A stretch of 64,000 nucleotides of DNA from Empedobacter falsenii (GTDB lineage: Bacteria > Bacteroidota > Bacteroidia > Flavobacteriales > Weeksellaceae). This document shows positions 1-9,105 of this stretch, piece after piece; position 1 is the stretch's first letter; every line of letters starts with the position of its first letter. The notes under the pieces are model-generated. The model worked only from the letters and a program-made list of their open reading frames with translations. It was not told where the DNA came from and did no database searches. The position numbers and the translations under genes are program-made. Location: positions 1,279,876 through 1,343,875 of the forward strand of contig NZ_CP040908.1 in assembly GCF_013488205.1 (NCBI RefSeq), given 5' to 3'.

Positions 1-650
1 AAACCGCTAAAACTAAAGTTTAAACCATCAATTTTTGGTTTTGCAAATTTGAATTTTGTAGGATCTCCAATCTTAGATTTTTTGTCAATAATTGGACCTG
101 CAGGATAAGGTAAATTTAAAATTTTACCTGCTTTATCAAAAGCTTCACCAGCTGCATCATCAATTGTTTCACCTAAAATTTCCATCTCAAAATAACTGTT
201 GATTTTCACGATTTGTGTATGTCCACCAGAAACAGTCAAACATAAAAATGGAAAAGTTGGTTTTTCGTCGTTGGCATCTTCAATAAAATTTGCCAAAATA
301 TGTGCTTGCATGTGATTAACCTCAATCAACGGAATATCCAATGATTGACTGAAAGATTTCGCAAAACTTCCGCCAACCAAAAGCGAACCCATCAATCCTG
401 GACCACGTGTATACGCGATTGCTTTAAGTTCTTCTTTATTAATATTTGCCTGTTTTAGGGCTTGATCTACGACGGGAACAATATTTTGTTGATGTGCTCT
501 CGAAGCTAATTCTGGTACTACGCCACCATATATTTCGTGAATTTTTTGGCTTGCTACAACATTAGAAATAATTTTATTTCTGTCAATAATTGCTGCGCCT
601 GTATCATCACAAGAAGATTCTATGGCTAAAATGTAGTTTTTATCGCTCAT
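1..650 (-). CDS. tsaD: TsaD, tRNA threonylcarbamoyladenosine transferase (3' end outside window)
   Basis: Translation of the minus strand from the ATG at 650 gives about 216 codons and runs off the left edge; the family is about 340 aa, so roughly the C-terminal third is missing. TsaD transfers the threonylcarbamoyl group to A37 of ANN-decoding tRNAs together with TsaB and TsaE in the cytoplasm. Visible: the ASKHA-type start ILAIESSCDDTGAA, the PELASRAH segment, and the metal-binding HMQAH motif with His113 and His117, followed by the SGGHTQ loop. It is divergent from tamB with 63 bp between the start codons. Family assignment is firm; only the truncation limits it. Confidence 0.95.
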   Translation of the reverse strand, partial: MSDKNYILAIESSCDDTGAAIIDRNKIISNVVASQKIHEIYGGVVPELASRAHQQNIVPVVDQALKQANINKEELKAIAYTRGPGLMGSLLVGGSFAKSFSQSLDIPLIEVNHMQAHILANFIEDANDEKPTFPFLCLTVSGGHTQIVKINSYFEMEILGETIDDAAGEAFDKAGKILNLPYPAGPIIDKKSKIGDPTKFKFAKPKIDGLNFSFSG

Positions 651-713
651 AATTCCTTGTAGAATAAAATTTATAACTTATTTTTACCCTGCAAATATCG
701 TAAATTTAAACCA

Positions 714-3700
714 TTGAAAATAGTCAGACGAATAGGAAGATTTTTATTGTCGTTGATTATACTCGTTTTAACCCTTGTTTTAACAGTAGCAATCGCAATA
801 CAAATCCCTGCGGTACAGACAAAAATAGCTCACTTTGCCTTAGAAAAATTAAATAAATCGTTGAACACGCAAATGTATGTGGATTCGGTGGATATTGATT
901 TTTTTGGAACAATATATTTCCATGGCGTTAAGATAAAAGATGATCATAAATATGATTTTATTAAATCGAAAACTTTAGAAACAACGATAAATGTCTGGTC
1001 ACTTATACCAGGAATCAAAAAAGATCACATTGATTTGAGTGAAGTGAAATTGATTCAGCCCGAAATTCGTGTGATTACGTACAAAGGCGATTCGATTTCC
1101 AATTTTATCAAATTTGTGAACGGTTTTAGTTCTGATAAACCAAAAGATCCGAAAAAGATTTTCAAATTGGATGGAGATTTTATTTTGGAAGACGGTAAAG
1201 TTTCAATTGTTAATCAAAATTCTGGGAATATCTGGTTGGATTCAAAACAGTTGAACATGACTGTAAAAAAGTTTCGATTAGTTGATTCTGATATTACGGC
1301 TGATTTAGAAAACTTCTGCTTTGTTGCGACAAAAAATAAAGAAACGTATAACGTACAAAACTTTACAGGAAAAGTTCATTATTCGAAAAAAGAAATTCGA
1401 GTTGGGAATTTGAATTTGAGAACGGATACGTCTGTTTTGAATGGAAATTTATTGTTGAGTTACGATGAACCCTCGGATATGAGTGACTTTGAAAATAAAG
1501 TTCGTTGGGATGTTTTTTTTGATCGAGGTTCTAAGATTAACTTTAAAGAAATTCGTTATTTCACACCTTTATTTGATAAAAATTCGTCAGTAGATTTATA
1601 TGGAAAGGTAAATGGAACGCTGAATAATTTGACTTTTTCTGATTTCGAATTAAAAGGTGAAGATAATTATGTTGGAGCTTCTCGCTTACAATTGCAAGAT
1701 GTTTTGCATGGTTCTTTGTTAAATTTTTCGACAAGAAATGTAAAAATTAATACATCATATCAAAAAATAACAAAATTACTTCCAACCTTTGTTTCGAAGA
1801 AAATTCCAAATATGTTGACACGTTTTGGAAACCTAAATTATCGTGGAGATATTTTGTTAAATCCAAATGAAATTCATGCGAATGGTTACGCCATTTCTGG
1901 ACTTGGAGATGCTGATATTAAAGCGCAAATCAAGAATTATAAAAATGTAAAAGCCTTAATTTATAAAGGTACTTTAGATGCGAAAAACTTAAATCTTCGT
2001 CAATTAACTAATGCAAAAGATTTGGGTTATGTAAGCGGGAAGTTTAGATTTGATGGAAGAGGAACAGATTTGAAAAATATCAATTTAAATCTGGATGGAA
2101 CACTTCGTTATATGGATTTGATGGGCAAACGTTATCAAAATATTACGGTTGACGGTTTGGTTAAAAATTATCAATTCAATGGCTTGTTCGATATCAAAGA
2201 TCCAAATCTAAATGCGCAATTGAAAGGTAAAATTAACTTTAGTGGAAAACCTTATGATTTTGATTTTACTTCGAATATTCGTCAAATTAATTTAGATTTT
2301 CTTGGAGTTACAAAAAATCTAAATGCAATTGTACGTGGCGATGTTGAAGGGAATTTTAAGTTGACAAATATTAATGATTTCAGAGGAAATATTGATGTCA
2401 AAAATCTTTACTTCCGTTCGAAAAAAGATACGTTAGAATTGTCACATGTCATGTTGAATTCTCAAATAAATGGTTCGCATAAAATCATGACTTTGGATGT
2501 TCCTAATTATATGCGCGCTACAGTAGATGGTCGCTATAATATTACGGAAGTTGCCAATGTTATCAATAATTCGCTTGTAGATTTAGTTCCATCTTTCCGT
2601 CATAAAAAAGTTTCACCAAATCAGGCTTTTTCGTTTGATGTTTATGTGCAAGAAAATTTATTACAATATATCGATTCATCGATTTCGATTGAGCCTGATA
2701 CGCATGTAAAAGGTTATATTGATGGTACGAAAAATCAGTTGGAAGCGACTTTGGATACGCCTGGAATTAAATATGCAGGAATTCAATTGTTCCAATCTAA
2801 TGTTAATCTAAATACTATTGCGGAGTTGCCAACGTTGAATGCGAAGATTGATAGTTTGAAAGTAAGTGGTGTAACGATTAATGCAATTAACGTAAATTCG
2901 ATTCCGAAGAATGATACAATGATTGTCAAAACAGATTTTAATATTGGTCGAAAAAATCCAATTTTATTTAATCTGAATCTTTTTCATACAGTTCAGAATA
3001 ATAATGATTTGATTTTTGGATTTTCACCTTCAACAATTCAAATTGATTCGACACAATGGACAATTAATCATTTGAATGATGCAAATTCGAATCGTGTAAT
3101 TTTTAATCGAATCAATAAATCATTAAAAGTTGAAGATTTATCATTAGAATCAGAAGAACAATATTTAAAAGTAAGTGGTTTATTTAATAACAATGTAGAT
3201 TACAATTTCAATGCTGATTTTAAAGATTTGCATTTAGAAAAAATCATTCCTAAAACATTATTGAATAACCTAAAAATTGTCGGTATAGCAAACGGTAAAG
3301 TAGATATTATTCGTACAAAAGAAAAACTTGAACCAACGCTTGAAGCTAAAATTGATAAGTTAGGTTTAAATGATTTCGAGCTTGGTAATTTGACTTTACA
3401 AGGAGGTTATAATGTAGCGGATAAACAATTTAATTTTGAAACAAGTTTACAGAAAGAACAAATTCAATCGTTGGTTGCTTATGGTAATATTATCAATAAA
3501 CCAACAGGTCCTGAGGTTGATGTAGATGCCAATTTTGATGAGTTTCACATCGATTTCTTAGAAGGATTCTTAAAATCTGTTTTCTCTAATATGCGTGGAA
3601 CGTTATCTGGTGATTTAAAAATTACTGGACCAATTGATTTGCCAAATCTTAGCGGAAATATGATAGCAAAAGATCTTGGTTTGAAAGTGAATTTCTTAGG

Positions 3701-5309
3701 AACTGATTATTTATTTGAAGGAGAAAATGAATTGCTTGTTTCGAAACAAGGAAAAGGACAAGGGATTATTATGTTGAATGATATTGCGTTCAAAGACACA
3801 ACATTCAATACAAAAGGAAAAGTTGATGGAGCAATTCTTTTCCGCAACTTATCTAAATGGGGTCTCAACTTAGATTTCGATACGCAAAATTTATTGGTGA
3901 TGAATACATCTATAAAAGACAATGAACTGTTTTATGGAAAAGTATTTGCCAAAGGAAATGTCTCTATGTTTGGTGCGGTAGAGGAGTTGGAAATTGCTGG
4001 TGATGCGACTGTTGTAGGGAATTCTGAATTGACAATTAATACAGGAAGTACAACAATTGAGTCAGAAAATAACTTGGTACGTTTTGTTCCTAACCAACAT
4101 TTAGACGAAAAATCTAAAAATAATGAACCGCATGCGCCAAAAGGAATGTCGATAGATGTCAACATTAATGCGTATCCAAATGCAATGGTGAATTTGATTT
4201 TTGATGCAGCTACAAACGATAAAGCGACAGCGCGTGGTACAGCAGAAAATCTTAGATTCTTAATGAATAAAGCAGGATTGAGTATTACAGGTGTATATAA
4301 TATAGAAAGTGGAACATATGAGTTTAGACAATTTCCGCTGATTCCGAAAGATTTTAAAATCAAAAAAGGATCTTCTGTGCAATTTGCAGGAAATCCGCTC
4401 GATGCAACGCTTAATATTACAGCTGAATATCAACGTTCGGTATCAAATGTTGGAGATTATTTAGGTGTAGGATATTCGCAAATTTATGATGCTCTCTTAT
4501 CAATTAATATTTCCGAAACGTTGAAGAAACCTATTATCGATTTTGGATTAACAATTCCTAATGCAGGTTCGGATATCAATTCGCAGTTACAATCAAAATT
4601 CCGTTCAAATACAGAAGAACAGATGCTTCAGTTTAGTTATATCTTATTGACAGGTAAATTTGGTGACGCATCGGCTGTTCAGTCTGGTGTAACGAGTACA
4701 GCTGCTGATATTGGTTTATCGACAATTGCGGGCATGTTATCATCTATTGCGAATAATGTAGATATACAAATGGAGTACGTTGGTGGTAGTGCACAATCGG
4801 AGACAAATGATAAAATTAGAACTTCGGTTTCATATCGCGTTAATAATCGTTTAAGTTTGCGTGGTTCGTATGGAATTGCGGTTACAAATAATAGAAATGT
4901 ACAAGAGAATTTCGATGGTAATTTTGATATTTCCTACGATATTTCAAAATTAAATAATGGATCTTTGGTCCTAAAAGCATTTACAAAACCTACAACTTTC
5001 GGTTTGTTACCTGGAATGGAAAATAACTTGAATCAAAGTTTCGGAGTCGGAATTCAATACAACAAAAGTTTCGATACGTTTAGAGGTTTCTTAGGTTTAG
5101 ATGAAATTAAAAAGAAAACTAAAGCTAAAAAAGAAGAGCAACCACAAGAAAGATTTGATTCGATTGTACTTCCGAAACAGTTTAAAAGTGAGGAAAGAAG
5201 AATAGATTCTACCCGTCAAACTACAAAAGATACGGTCAAAGTTACGTATCAAAAAACTACTCAACCTAAGGTGGAACAAAAGCGTCGCGGCTTAGTCAAA
5301 ATTAAATAA
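714..5309 (+). CDS. tamB: TamB-like translocation/assembly module (DUF490)
   Basis: A 1531-aa protein with one N-terminal membrane segment (residues about 8-30), a very long body of repeated short beta-strands typical of AsmA/TamB bridge proteins, and a C-terminal DUF490 region (about residues 1100-1480). The family spans the periplasm and is linked to outer-membrane protein assembly and lipid transport. The start used is TTG at 714: the first in-frame ATG would lie after the membrane anchor and remove it. The last 60 residues are Lys/Gln-rich and low in complexity. It stands alone on this strand, divergent from tsaD. The exact role in Bacteroidota is less settled than in Proteobacteria. Confidence 0.9.
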   Translation: MKIVRRIGRFLLSLIILVLTLVLTVAIAIQIPAVQTKIAHFALEKLNKSLNTQMYVDSVDIDFFGTIYFHGVKIKDDHKYDFIKSKTLETTINVWSLIPGIKKDHIDLSEVKLIQPEIRVITYKGDSISNFIKFVNGFSSDKPKDPKKIFKLDGDFILEDGKVSIVNQNSGNIWLDSKQLNMTVKKFRLVDSDITADLENFCFVATKNKETYNVQNFTGKVHYSKKEIRVGNLNLRTDTSVLNGNLLLSYDEPSDMSDFENKVRWDVFFDRGSKINFKEIRYFTPLFDKNSSVDLYGKVNGTLNNLTFSDFELKGEDNYVGASRLQLQDVLHGSLLNFSTRNVKINTSYQKITKLLPTFVSKKIPNMLTRFGNLNYRGDILLNPNEIHANGYAISGLGDADIKAQIKNYKNVKALIYKGTLDAKNLNLRQLTNAKDLGYVSGKFRFDGRGTDLKNINLNLDGTLRYMDLMGKRYQNITVDGLVKNYQFNGLFDIKDPNLNAQLKGKINFSGKPYDFDFTSNIRQINLDFLGVTKNLNAIVRGDVEGNFKLTNINDFRGNIDVKNLYFRSKKDTLELSHVMLNSQINGSHKIMTLDVPNYMRATVDGRYNITEVANVINNSLVDLVPSFRHKKVSPNQAFSFDVYVQENLLQYIDSSISIEPDTHVKGYIDGTKNQLEATLDTPGIKYAGIQLFQSNVNLNTIAELPTLNAKIDSLKVSGVTINAINVNSIPKNDTMIVKTDFNIGRKNPILFNLNLFHTVQNNNDLIFGFSPSTIQIDSTQWTINHLNDANSNRVIFNRINKSLKVEDLSLESEEQYLKVSGLFNNNVDYNFNADFKDLHLEKIIPKTLLNNLKIVGIANGKVDIIRTKEKLEPTLEAKIDKLGLNDFELGNLTLQGGYNVADKQFNFETSLQKEQIQSLVAYGNIINKPTGPEVDVDANFDEFHIDFLEGFLKSVFSNMRGTLSGDLKITGPIDLPNLSGNMIAKDLGLKVNFLGTDYLFEGENELLVSKQGKGQGIIMLNDIAFKDTTFNTKGKVDGAILFRNLSKWGLNLDFDTQNLLVMNTSIKDNELFYGKVFAKGNVSMFGAVEELEIAGDATVVGNSELTINTGSTTIESENNLVRFVPNQHLDEKSKNNEPHAPKGMSIDVNINAYPNAMVNLIFDAATNDKATARGTAENLRFLMNKAGLSITGVYNIESGTYEFRQFPLIPKDFKIKKGSSVQFAGNPLDATLNITAEYQRSVSNVGDYLGVGYSQIYDALLSINISETLKKPIIDFGLTIPNAGSDINSQLQSKFRSNTEEQMLQFSYILLTGKFGDASAVQSGVTSTAADIGLSTIAGMLSSIANNVDIQMEYVGGSAQSETNDKIRTSVSYRVNNRLSLRGSYGIAVTNNRNVQENFDGNFDISYDISKLNNGSLVLKAFTKPTTFGLLPGMENNLNQSFGVGIQYNKSFDTFRGFLGLDEIKKKTKAKKEEQPQERFDSIVLPKQFKSEERRIDSTRQTTKDTVKVTYQKTTQPKVEQKRRGLVKIK

Positions 5310-5317
5310 AAAAAAAT

Positions 5318-5345
5318 GAGTTTATTGTGGTTAGACAATAAACTC
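5318..5345. terminator. Perfect 10-bp hairpin after tamB
   Basis: GAGTTTATTG and CAATAAACTC flank an 8-nt loop. An A-run precedes it but no T-run follows on the plus strand, so it resembles a terminator better on the minus strand, where no gene is seen. It is probably the 3' end of tamB; the weak plus-strand tail keeps confidence moderate. Confidence 0.5.
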
Positions 5346-5434
5346 GCGCAAACAAACAAAAGTGATTAGTTCTTTCTTTTTTGAACTATTATTACAACAA
5401 AAGTAAAATATTAAATAAATCATTAAAAAATATT

Positions 5435-5465
5435 TTGAAGTTTGTTTGTTTTATTTATAATTTTG
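5435..5465 (+). promoter_or_regulatory. Bacteroidota-type promoter of the Lrp gene
   Basis: TTG at 5435-5437, 20 nt spacer, then TAATTTTG at 5458-5465. This fits the -33/-7 consensus and leaves a leader of about 50 nt before the ATG at 5522. Confidence 0.6.
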
Positions 5466-5521
5466 CTAAAAATTAATTCGATTTTTTATTAAAATAATAA
5501 TAATAATCAAAAATTAGGAAA

Positions 5522-5992
5522 ATGAATTACATAATTGATGATGTTGATAAGAAAATTTTGATGTATTTGATTGACAATACAAGAATGCCATTTACAGAAA
5601 TTGCAAAGAAAATGAATGTTTCTGCTGGTACTATTCACGTACGTGTCAAGAAATTAGAGGAGGCTGGAATCATCAAAGGAACTACACTAATTACAGATTA
5701 TGATAAAATGGGTTATCAGTTTGTTGCGTATGTAGGATTGTTACTTACAAAAACAAACAAAACTCAGAAAGTGATAGATGAATTATATAAAATTCCTAAC
5801 GTAACAGTGGTTCACGTTGTGTCTGGGAAATATAATATTTTCTGTAAAATTCGTGCAAGAGATACTTCTGATGCGAAAGATGTTATCTACAAAATTGATC
5901 AAATTGATGATGTATTGAGAACAGAATCTATGATTTCGTTAGAAGAATCTTTCAACGATAAAAATAGATTGATGCATTCAATTTTTCATTAA
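5522..5992 (+). CDS. Lrp/AsnC family transcriptional regulator
   Basis: 156 aa, the usual size of the family. Residues 1-60 form the AsnC-type helix-turn-helix (core MPFTEIAKKMNVSAGTIHVR), followed by a RAM/AsnC ligand-binding domain (about residues 65-145) that normally binds an amino acid and drives dimer-to-octamer assembly. It has its own promoter and no operon partner in tight spacing (33 bp to the Nudix gene). The effector and targets cannot be read from the sequence; the nearby serine dehydratase is a possible but unproven target. Confidence 0.92.
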   Translation: MNYIIDDVDKKILMYLIDNTRMPFTEIAKKMNVSAGTIHVRVKKLEEAGIIKGTTLITDYDKMGYQFVAYVGLLLTKTNKTQKVIDELYKIPNVTVVHVVSGKYNIFCKIRARDTSDAKDVIYKIDQIDDVLRTESMISLEESFNDKNRLMHSIFH

Positions 5993-6024
5993 AAATAATT
6001 TCAATTTATTAATCATCCCACAAA

Positions 6025-6726
6025 ATGACAGACGAAGAAAAAGAAAAATATTTTCAGGTCGCTCTATGTTCAAGTCTCGTACTTTTCGGGTTTGATGGAG
6101 AAGATCTCAAAATATTGGTGTACAAAAAACTAAACGATCCTTTCAAAGGAGCATTGGTTTTGCCAGGAAAATATATTGCGCCAACGGTAAGTAACGATCA
6201 AGCAATTCACGAATTATTGATTGAGAAAATTGCTTACGATGAGCATCAAACATATATTGAACAATTGAAAGCCTTTACAAAAGTTTTTCGTAATCCATTA
6301 GGACGTGTTGTAAATGTTGCTTACTATGCTTTGGTTAAATTGACGCCTCAAATAGAGGAAAAAGTGAAAACACAAGGTGGAGAATGGTTTCCTTACGATC
6401 GCGTTCCGGATTTAGCTTTTGATCACAATGAAATTGTAAAATATGCAAAAGAACGTGTAAAACGTCGTGTGAAGCGTCGTCCAGTTGGGTTTAACTTACT
6501 TGGAGATGAGTTTACAATTGCACAATTACAAAGTTTGTATGAAAAAGCCTTGAATCGTGAATTGGATAAACGTAACTTTAGAAAGAAAATCTTTAACTCA
6601 AATTTAATTATCGAAACAGGTAACACAACAGATCCTAAACAACATCGTAAAGTATCTAAATTGTATCGTTTTGATGAAGAAAAATACGAAAAATTGAGTT
6701 TGAAAGGATATGATTTCTTATTTTAA
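6025..6726 (+). CDS. Nudix-domain regulator with C-terminal winged helix (NrtR-like)
   Basis: 233 aa: an N-terminal Nudix fold (about residues 8-140) and a C-terminal winged-helix part (about 150-230) with conserved FTIAQLQSLYEKALNRELD and RNFRKKI segments. This is the layout of NrtR/AraR-type regulators, in which a non-hydrolytic Nudix domain senses a metabolite. The Nudix box is degenerate: the first Glu is Thr, the REUxEE Arg is His and one Glu is Ile, which argues for sensing rather than catalysis. It lies 9 bp upstream of a small membrane protein, probably co-transcribed. The ligand is unknown. Confidence 0.85.
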   Translation: MTDEEKEKYFQVALCSSLVLFGFDGEDLKILVYKKLNDPFKGALVLPGKYIAPTVSNDQAIHELLIEKIAYDEHQTYIEQLKAFTKVFRNPLGRVVNVAYYALVKLTPQIEEKVKTQGGEWFPYDRVPDLAFDHNEIVKYAKERVKRRVKRRPVGFNLLGDEFTIAQLQSLYEKALNRELDKRNFRKKIFNSNLIIETGNTTDPKQHRKVSKLYRFDEEKYEKLSLKGYDFLF

Positions 6727-6735
6727 AATAAAGCT

Positions 6736-7218
6736 ATGACAGATCAAAAAGTAGAACAAAATCAAGAACGTGACGACATTTTTGACACAAAAGTTTTAAT
6801 GTCGGATAATACCAAAACAAAAGATTTGAAACACGAAGGAAACAAAACATCATTCCTTTTCAAGTCAATGATTTTTATAATGGTTTTCTTGATTTTGAGT
6901 ATTCTTTATCGTGGTTATCAATTATTGGTGACAAATGATTATTTGTTCCGCCAAATGATGAACGAAGATGCACCAGAAATGCCAAAATGGTATCCAATTG
7001 CAACGCTTGTTTTAGGAGTTATTGCATTAATTGGTATCTTTTTAGTGAAATCTTACAAAAGAATTGGTGTATATATGGTTGTAACATCATTATTTGTGTC
7101 AGCAGCAATGCAGCCCGAATTTATGGCAGATGGAACACTTTTTACCATGTTTACATTGTTTGTGTTTATAGGTTATGGTTTAGCGATTATCTATCCATAT
7201 TGGCACAAGTTTAAATAA
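6736..7218 (+). CDS. Small four-helix membrane protein of unknown function
   Basis: 160 aa. A charged N-terminal stretch of about 45 residues precedes four likely membrane helices (about 47-68, 90-112, 115-130 and 135-153). No motif is recognised. The 9-bp spacing from the Nudix regulator and the strong terminator after it suggest a two-gene transcript, so its expression may depend on the same signal. Confidence 0.7.
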   Translation: MTDQKVEQNQERDDIFDTKVLMSDNTKTKDLKHEGNKTSFLFKSMIFIMVFLILSILYRGYQLLVTNDYLFRQMMNEDAPEMPKWYPIATLVLGVIALIGIFLVKSYKRIGVYMVVTSLFVSAAMQPEFMADGTLFTMFTLFVFIGYGLAIIYPYWHKFK

Positions 7219-7240
7219 AAACTTAATAAAGTATAGAAAA

Positions 7241-7272
7241 GAGGTTACAATTAGTTGTAACCTCTTTTTTTG
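7241..7272 (+). terminator. Rho-independent terminator
   Basis: GAGGTTACAA / TTGTAACCTC, 4-nt loop, then seven Ts. It closes the Nudix regulator / membrane protein transcript. Confidence 0.9.
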
Positions 7273-7382
7273 ATGCTGAATTATTTGTATTAATATCATT
7301 CAATATGAATATTTTAAGCTTATTAATTGTTTAAGTTGATAAAAAAACTGCTTAAATAAAGCGAATATGAGAATTTAACGGC

Positions 7383-7390
7383 TATATTTG
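7383..7390 (+). promoter_or_regulatory. -7 element before sdaA
   Basis: TATATTTG, 35 nt upstream of the ATG at 7426. No good -33 TTG was found at the expected distance. Confidence 0.45.
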
Positions 7391-7425
7391 TCTTGTGTGG
7401 AAAAAATATAAATTAAAAGTACAAA

Positions 7426-8841
7426 ATGGATTGTATTTCAGTATTTGATATGCTCAAAATTGGCGTTGGTCCTTCAAGTTCGCATACTTTAGGTCCTTGG
7501 CGCGCTGCAGAAGCTTTTCTGAAAGAATTGGAAGCTGCATCTATCTTTAATAAAATTACTAAAGTTCGTGTAGATTTGTATGGCTCTTTATCGCTTACAG
7601 GTAAAGGACATGCAACTGATTATGCAGTAATGTTAGGGCTAAGCGGTGCTGATCCTGAATATATTCCTGTTGATGATATCTCGAATATTATTAATACGAT
7701 CAATACAAATAAACAATTAAATTTTGGAAATAAATTTTTAATTGATTTTAATCCCGAAACTGATATCGTTTTCAATCGTGAATTTTTATCTTTTCACGCT
7801 AATGGAATGATGTTTACAGCTTTCTATGAGAACGAAGAATTTTCTTCTACGTTTTATTCGATAGGAGGAGGATTTATTACAAAAGAGGATGATAGTGCTA
7901 CCAATACAGATGTCACTTGTGCCTTTCCATATTTATTTAATACATCAACAGAGTTATTAGAATTTTGTTCGAAAGAAAATAAATCGATTTCTGAAATCAT
8001 GTTTGAGAATGAAAAAACAATCCGAACTGAAGATGAAATTCACCACGAATTAATGCGTGTTTGGAATACCATGTTAGAGTGTATGTACATTGGTTGTCAT
8101 ACAGAAGGTATTTTACCAGGCGGATTGAACGTGAAACGTCGTGCTTACGATATGCACAAGAATTTGGTTGGAACAACACCTTATTCTAATCCACAAGAAT
8201 GGATTGCTTCAATCCGAAAAACCAAAGTATATTTTCGTCAAATTTTGAAATGGGTAAGTTGTTTTGCTCTTGCTGTTAATGAAGTAAATGCTTCATTAGG
8301 TAGAGTAGTAACAGCACCAACAAACGGAAGTGCAGGAGTTATTCCAGCAGTTTTGATGTATTATTTGGTGATCGAAAATCATAAAGCTGGTCAAAAAGAG
8401 ATTGAACAATTCTTAACAACAGCAGGAGTTATTGGTTCTATCTTTAAGAAAGGAGCAACTATTTCTGCAGCAATGGGAGGTTGTCAAGCTGAGATCGGTG
8501 TATCTTCGGCTATGGCTGCAGCGGCATTATGCGAATTAATGGGAGGAACTCCTGCGCAAGTAACGATGGCTGCCGAAATTGCAATGGAACATCATTTAGG
8601 TTTAACATGCGACCCGATTGGAGGTTTGGTTCAAATTCCTTGTATCGAACGTAACACAATGGGAGCGATTAAAGCGATAAATGCGGCAGAATTAGCATTG
8701 GATACAGATCCGTTGACTGCGAAAGTTCCGTTAGATAAAGTCGTAAATACGATGTGGGAAACTGCAAAAGATATGAATAATAAATACAAAGAAACTTCTG
8801 AAGGAGGTTTGGCAGTTGCTGTAAATATTGCAGACTGTTAG
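7426..8841 (+). CDS. sdaA: L-serine ammonia-lyase (single-chain, iron-sulfur type)
   Basis: 471 aa, the length of the fused single-chain form. It converts L-serine to pyruvate and ammonia with a [4Fe-4S] cluster in the cytoplasm. The N-terminal domain begins with [17 protein letters not shown], the beta-subunit signature. The C-terminal domain carries the conserved [25 protein letters not shown] and [12 protein letters not shown] blocks, with Cys in GCQAE, GLTCDP and QIPCIERN as cluster ligands. The C-terminus ends in Cys (ADC), a feature of the bacterial enzymes in which the terminal Cys occupies the cluster. It is monocistronic. Confidence 0.95.
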   Translation: MDCISVFDMLKIGVGPSSSHTLGPWRAAEAFLKELEAASIFNKITKVRVDLYGSLSLTGKGHATDYAVMLGLSGADPEYIPVDDISNIINTINTNKQLNFGNKFLIDFNPETDIVFNREFLSFHANGMMFTAFYENEEFSSTFYSIGGGFITKEDDSATNTDVTCAFPYLFNTSTELLEFCSKENKSISEIMFENEKTIRTEDEIHHELMRVWNTMLECMYIGCHTEGILPGGLNVKRRAYDMHKNLVGTTPYSNPQEWIASIRKTKVYFRQILKWVSCFALAVNEVNASLGRVVTAPTNGSAGVIPAVLMYYLVIENHKAGQKEIEQFLTTAGVIGSIFKKGATISAAMGGCQAEIGVSSAMAAAALCELMGGTPAQVTMAAEIAMEHHLGLTCDPIGGLVQIPCIERNTMGAIKAINAAELALDTDPLTAKVPLDKVVNTMWETAKDMNNKYKETSEGGLAVAVNIADC

Positions 8842-8904
8842 TAATTTATTCATTATCAATAAAATAATATTATGTGTATTAATTGTAAGGATTATGAATG
8901 TGTG

Positions 8905-8935
8905 TTGTGTATTTCAAAAATAATCCTTACATTTG
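8905..8935 (+). promoter_or_regulatory. Promoter of the DEAD-box helicase
   Basis: TTG at 8905-8907, 20 nt spacer, TACATTTG at 8928-8935: an excellent match to the Bacteroidota consensus. The start site would be near 8942, leaving about 165 nt of untranslated leader before the helicase ATG. Confidence 0.7.
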
Positions 8936-8961
8936 CACAGCCTTTTAGAGTTAAGGTACGG

Positions 8962-8994
8962 ATGTTAAAGAATATTCATTTAGGGATTTTTTAG
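8962..8994 (+). other. Possible 10-codon leader peptide in the helicase 5' UTR
   Basis: ATG TTA AAG ... TTT TAG encodes MLKNIHLGIF. It is followed at once by a small hairpin (GGCT-gctc-AGCC at 8994-9005). It sits inside the predicted transcript leader. It could be a leader peptide or chance; no conservation can be tested here. Confidence 0.3.
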
Positions 8995-9105
8995 GCTGCT
9001 CAGCCATTTAATTTTATTCTTTCATATCTGTTGGTTAAATAATTTAAAATAAAACCGGTGATATGGAATATAAATGAATTTCATTATCTCGGTATCGTAT
9101 CTAAC

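Noticed and set aside
3932-4363. 143-aa open frame on the minus strand
   Set aside because: Lies inside tamB in antisense, with no family similarity; the sense frame is clearly coding.
5318-5345. Small RNA gene at the hairpin after tamB
   Set aside because: No promoter with a proper -33/-7 precedes it on either strand.
9058-9105. Helicase start at GTG 9058
   Set aside because: The 16 extra residues do not resemble the family and the ATG at 9106 begins the standard N-terminus.
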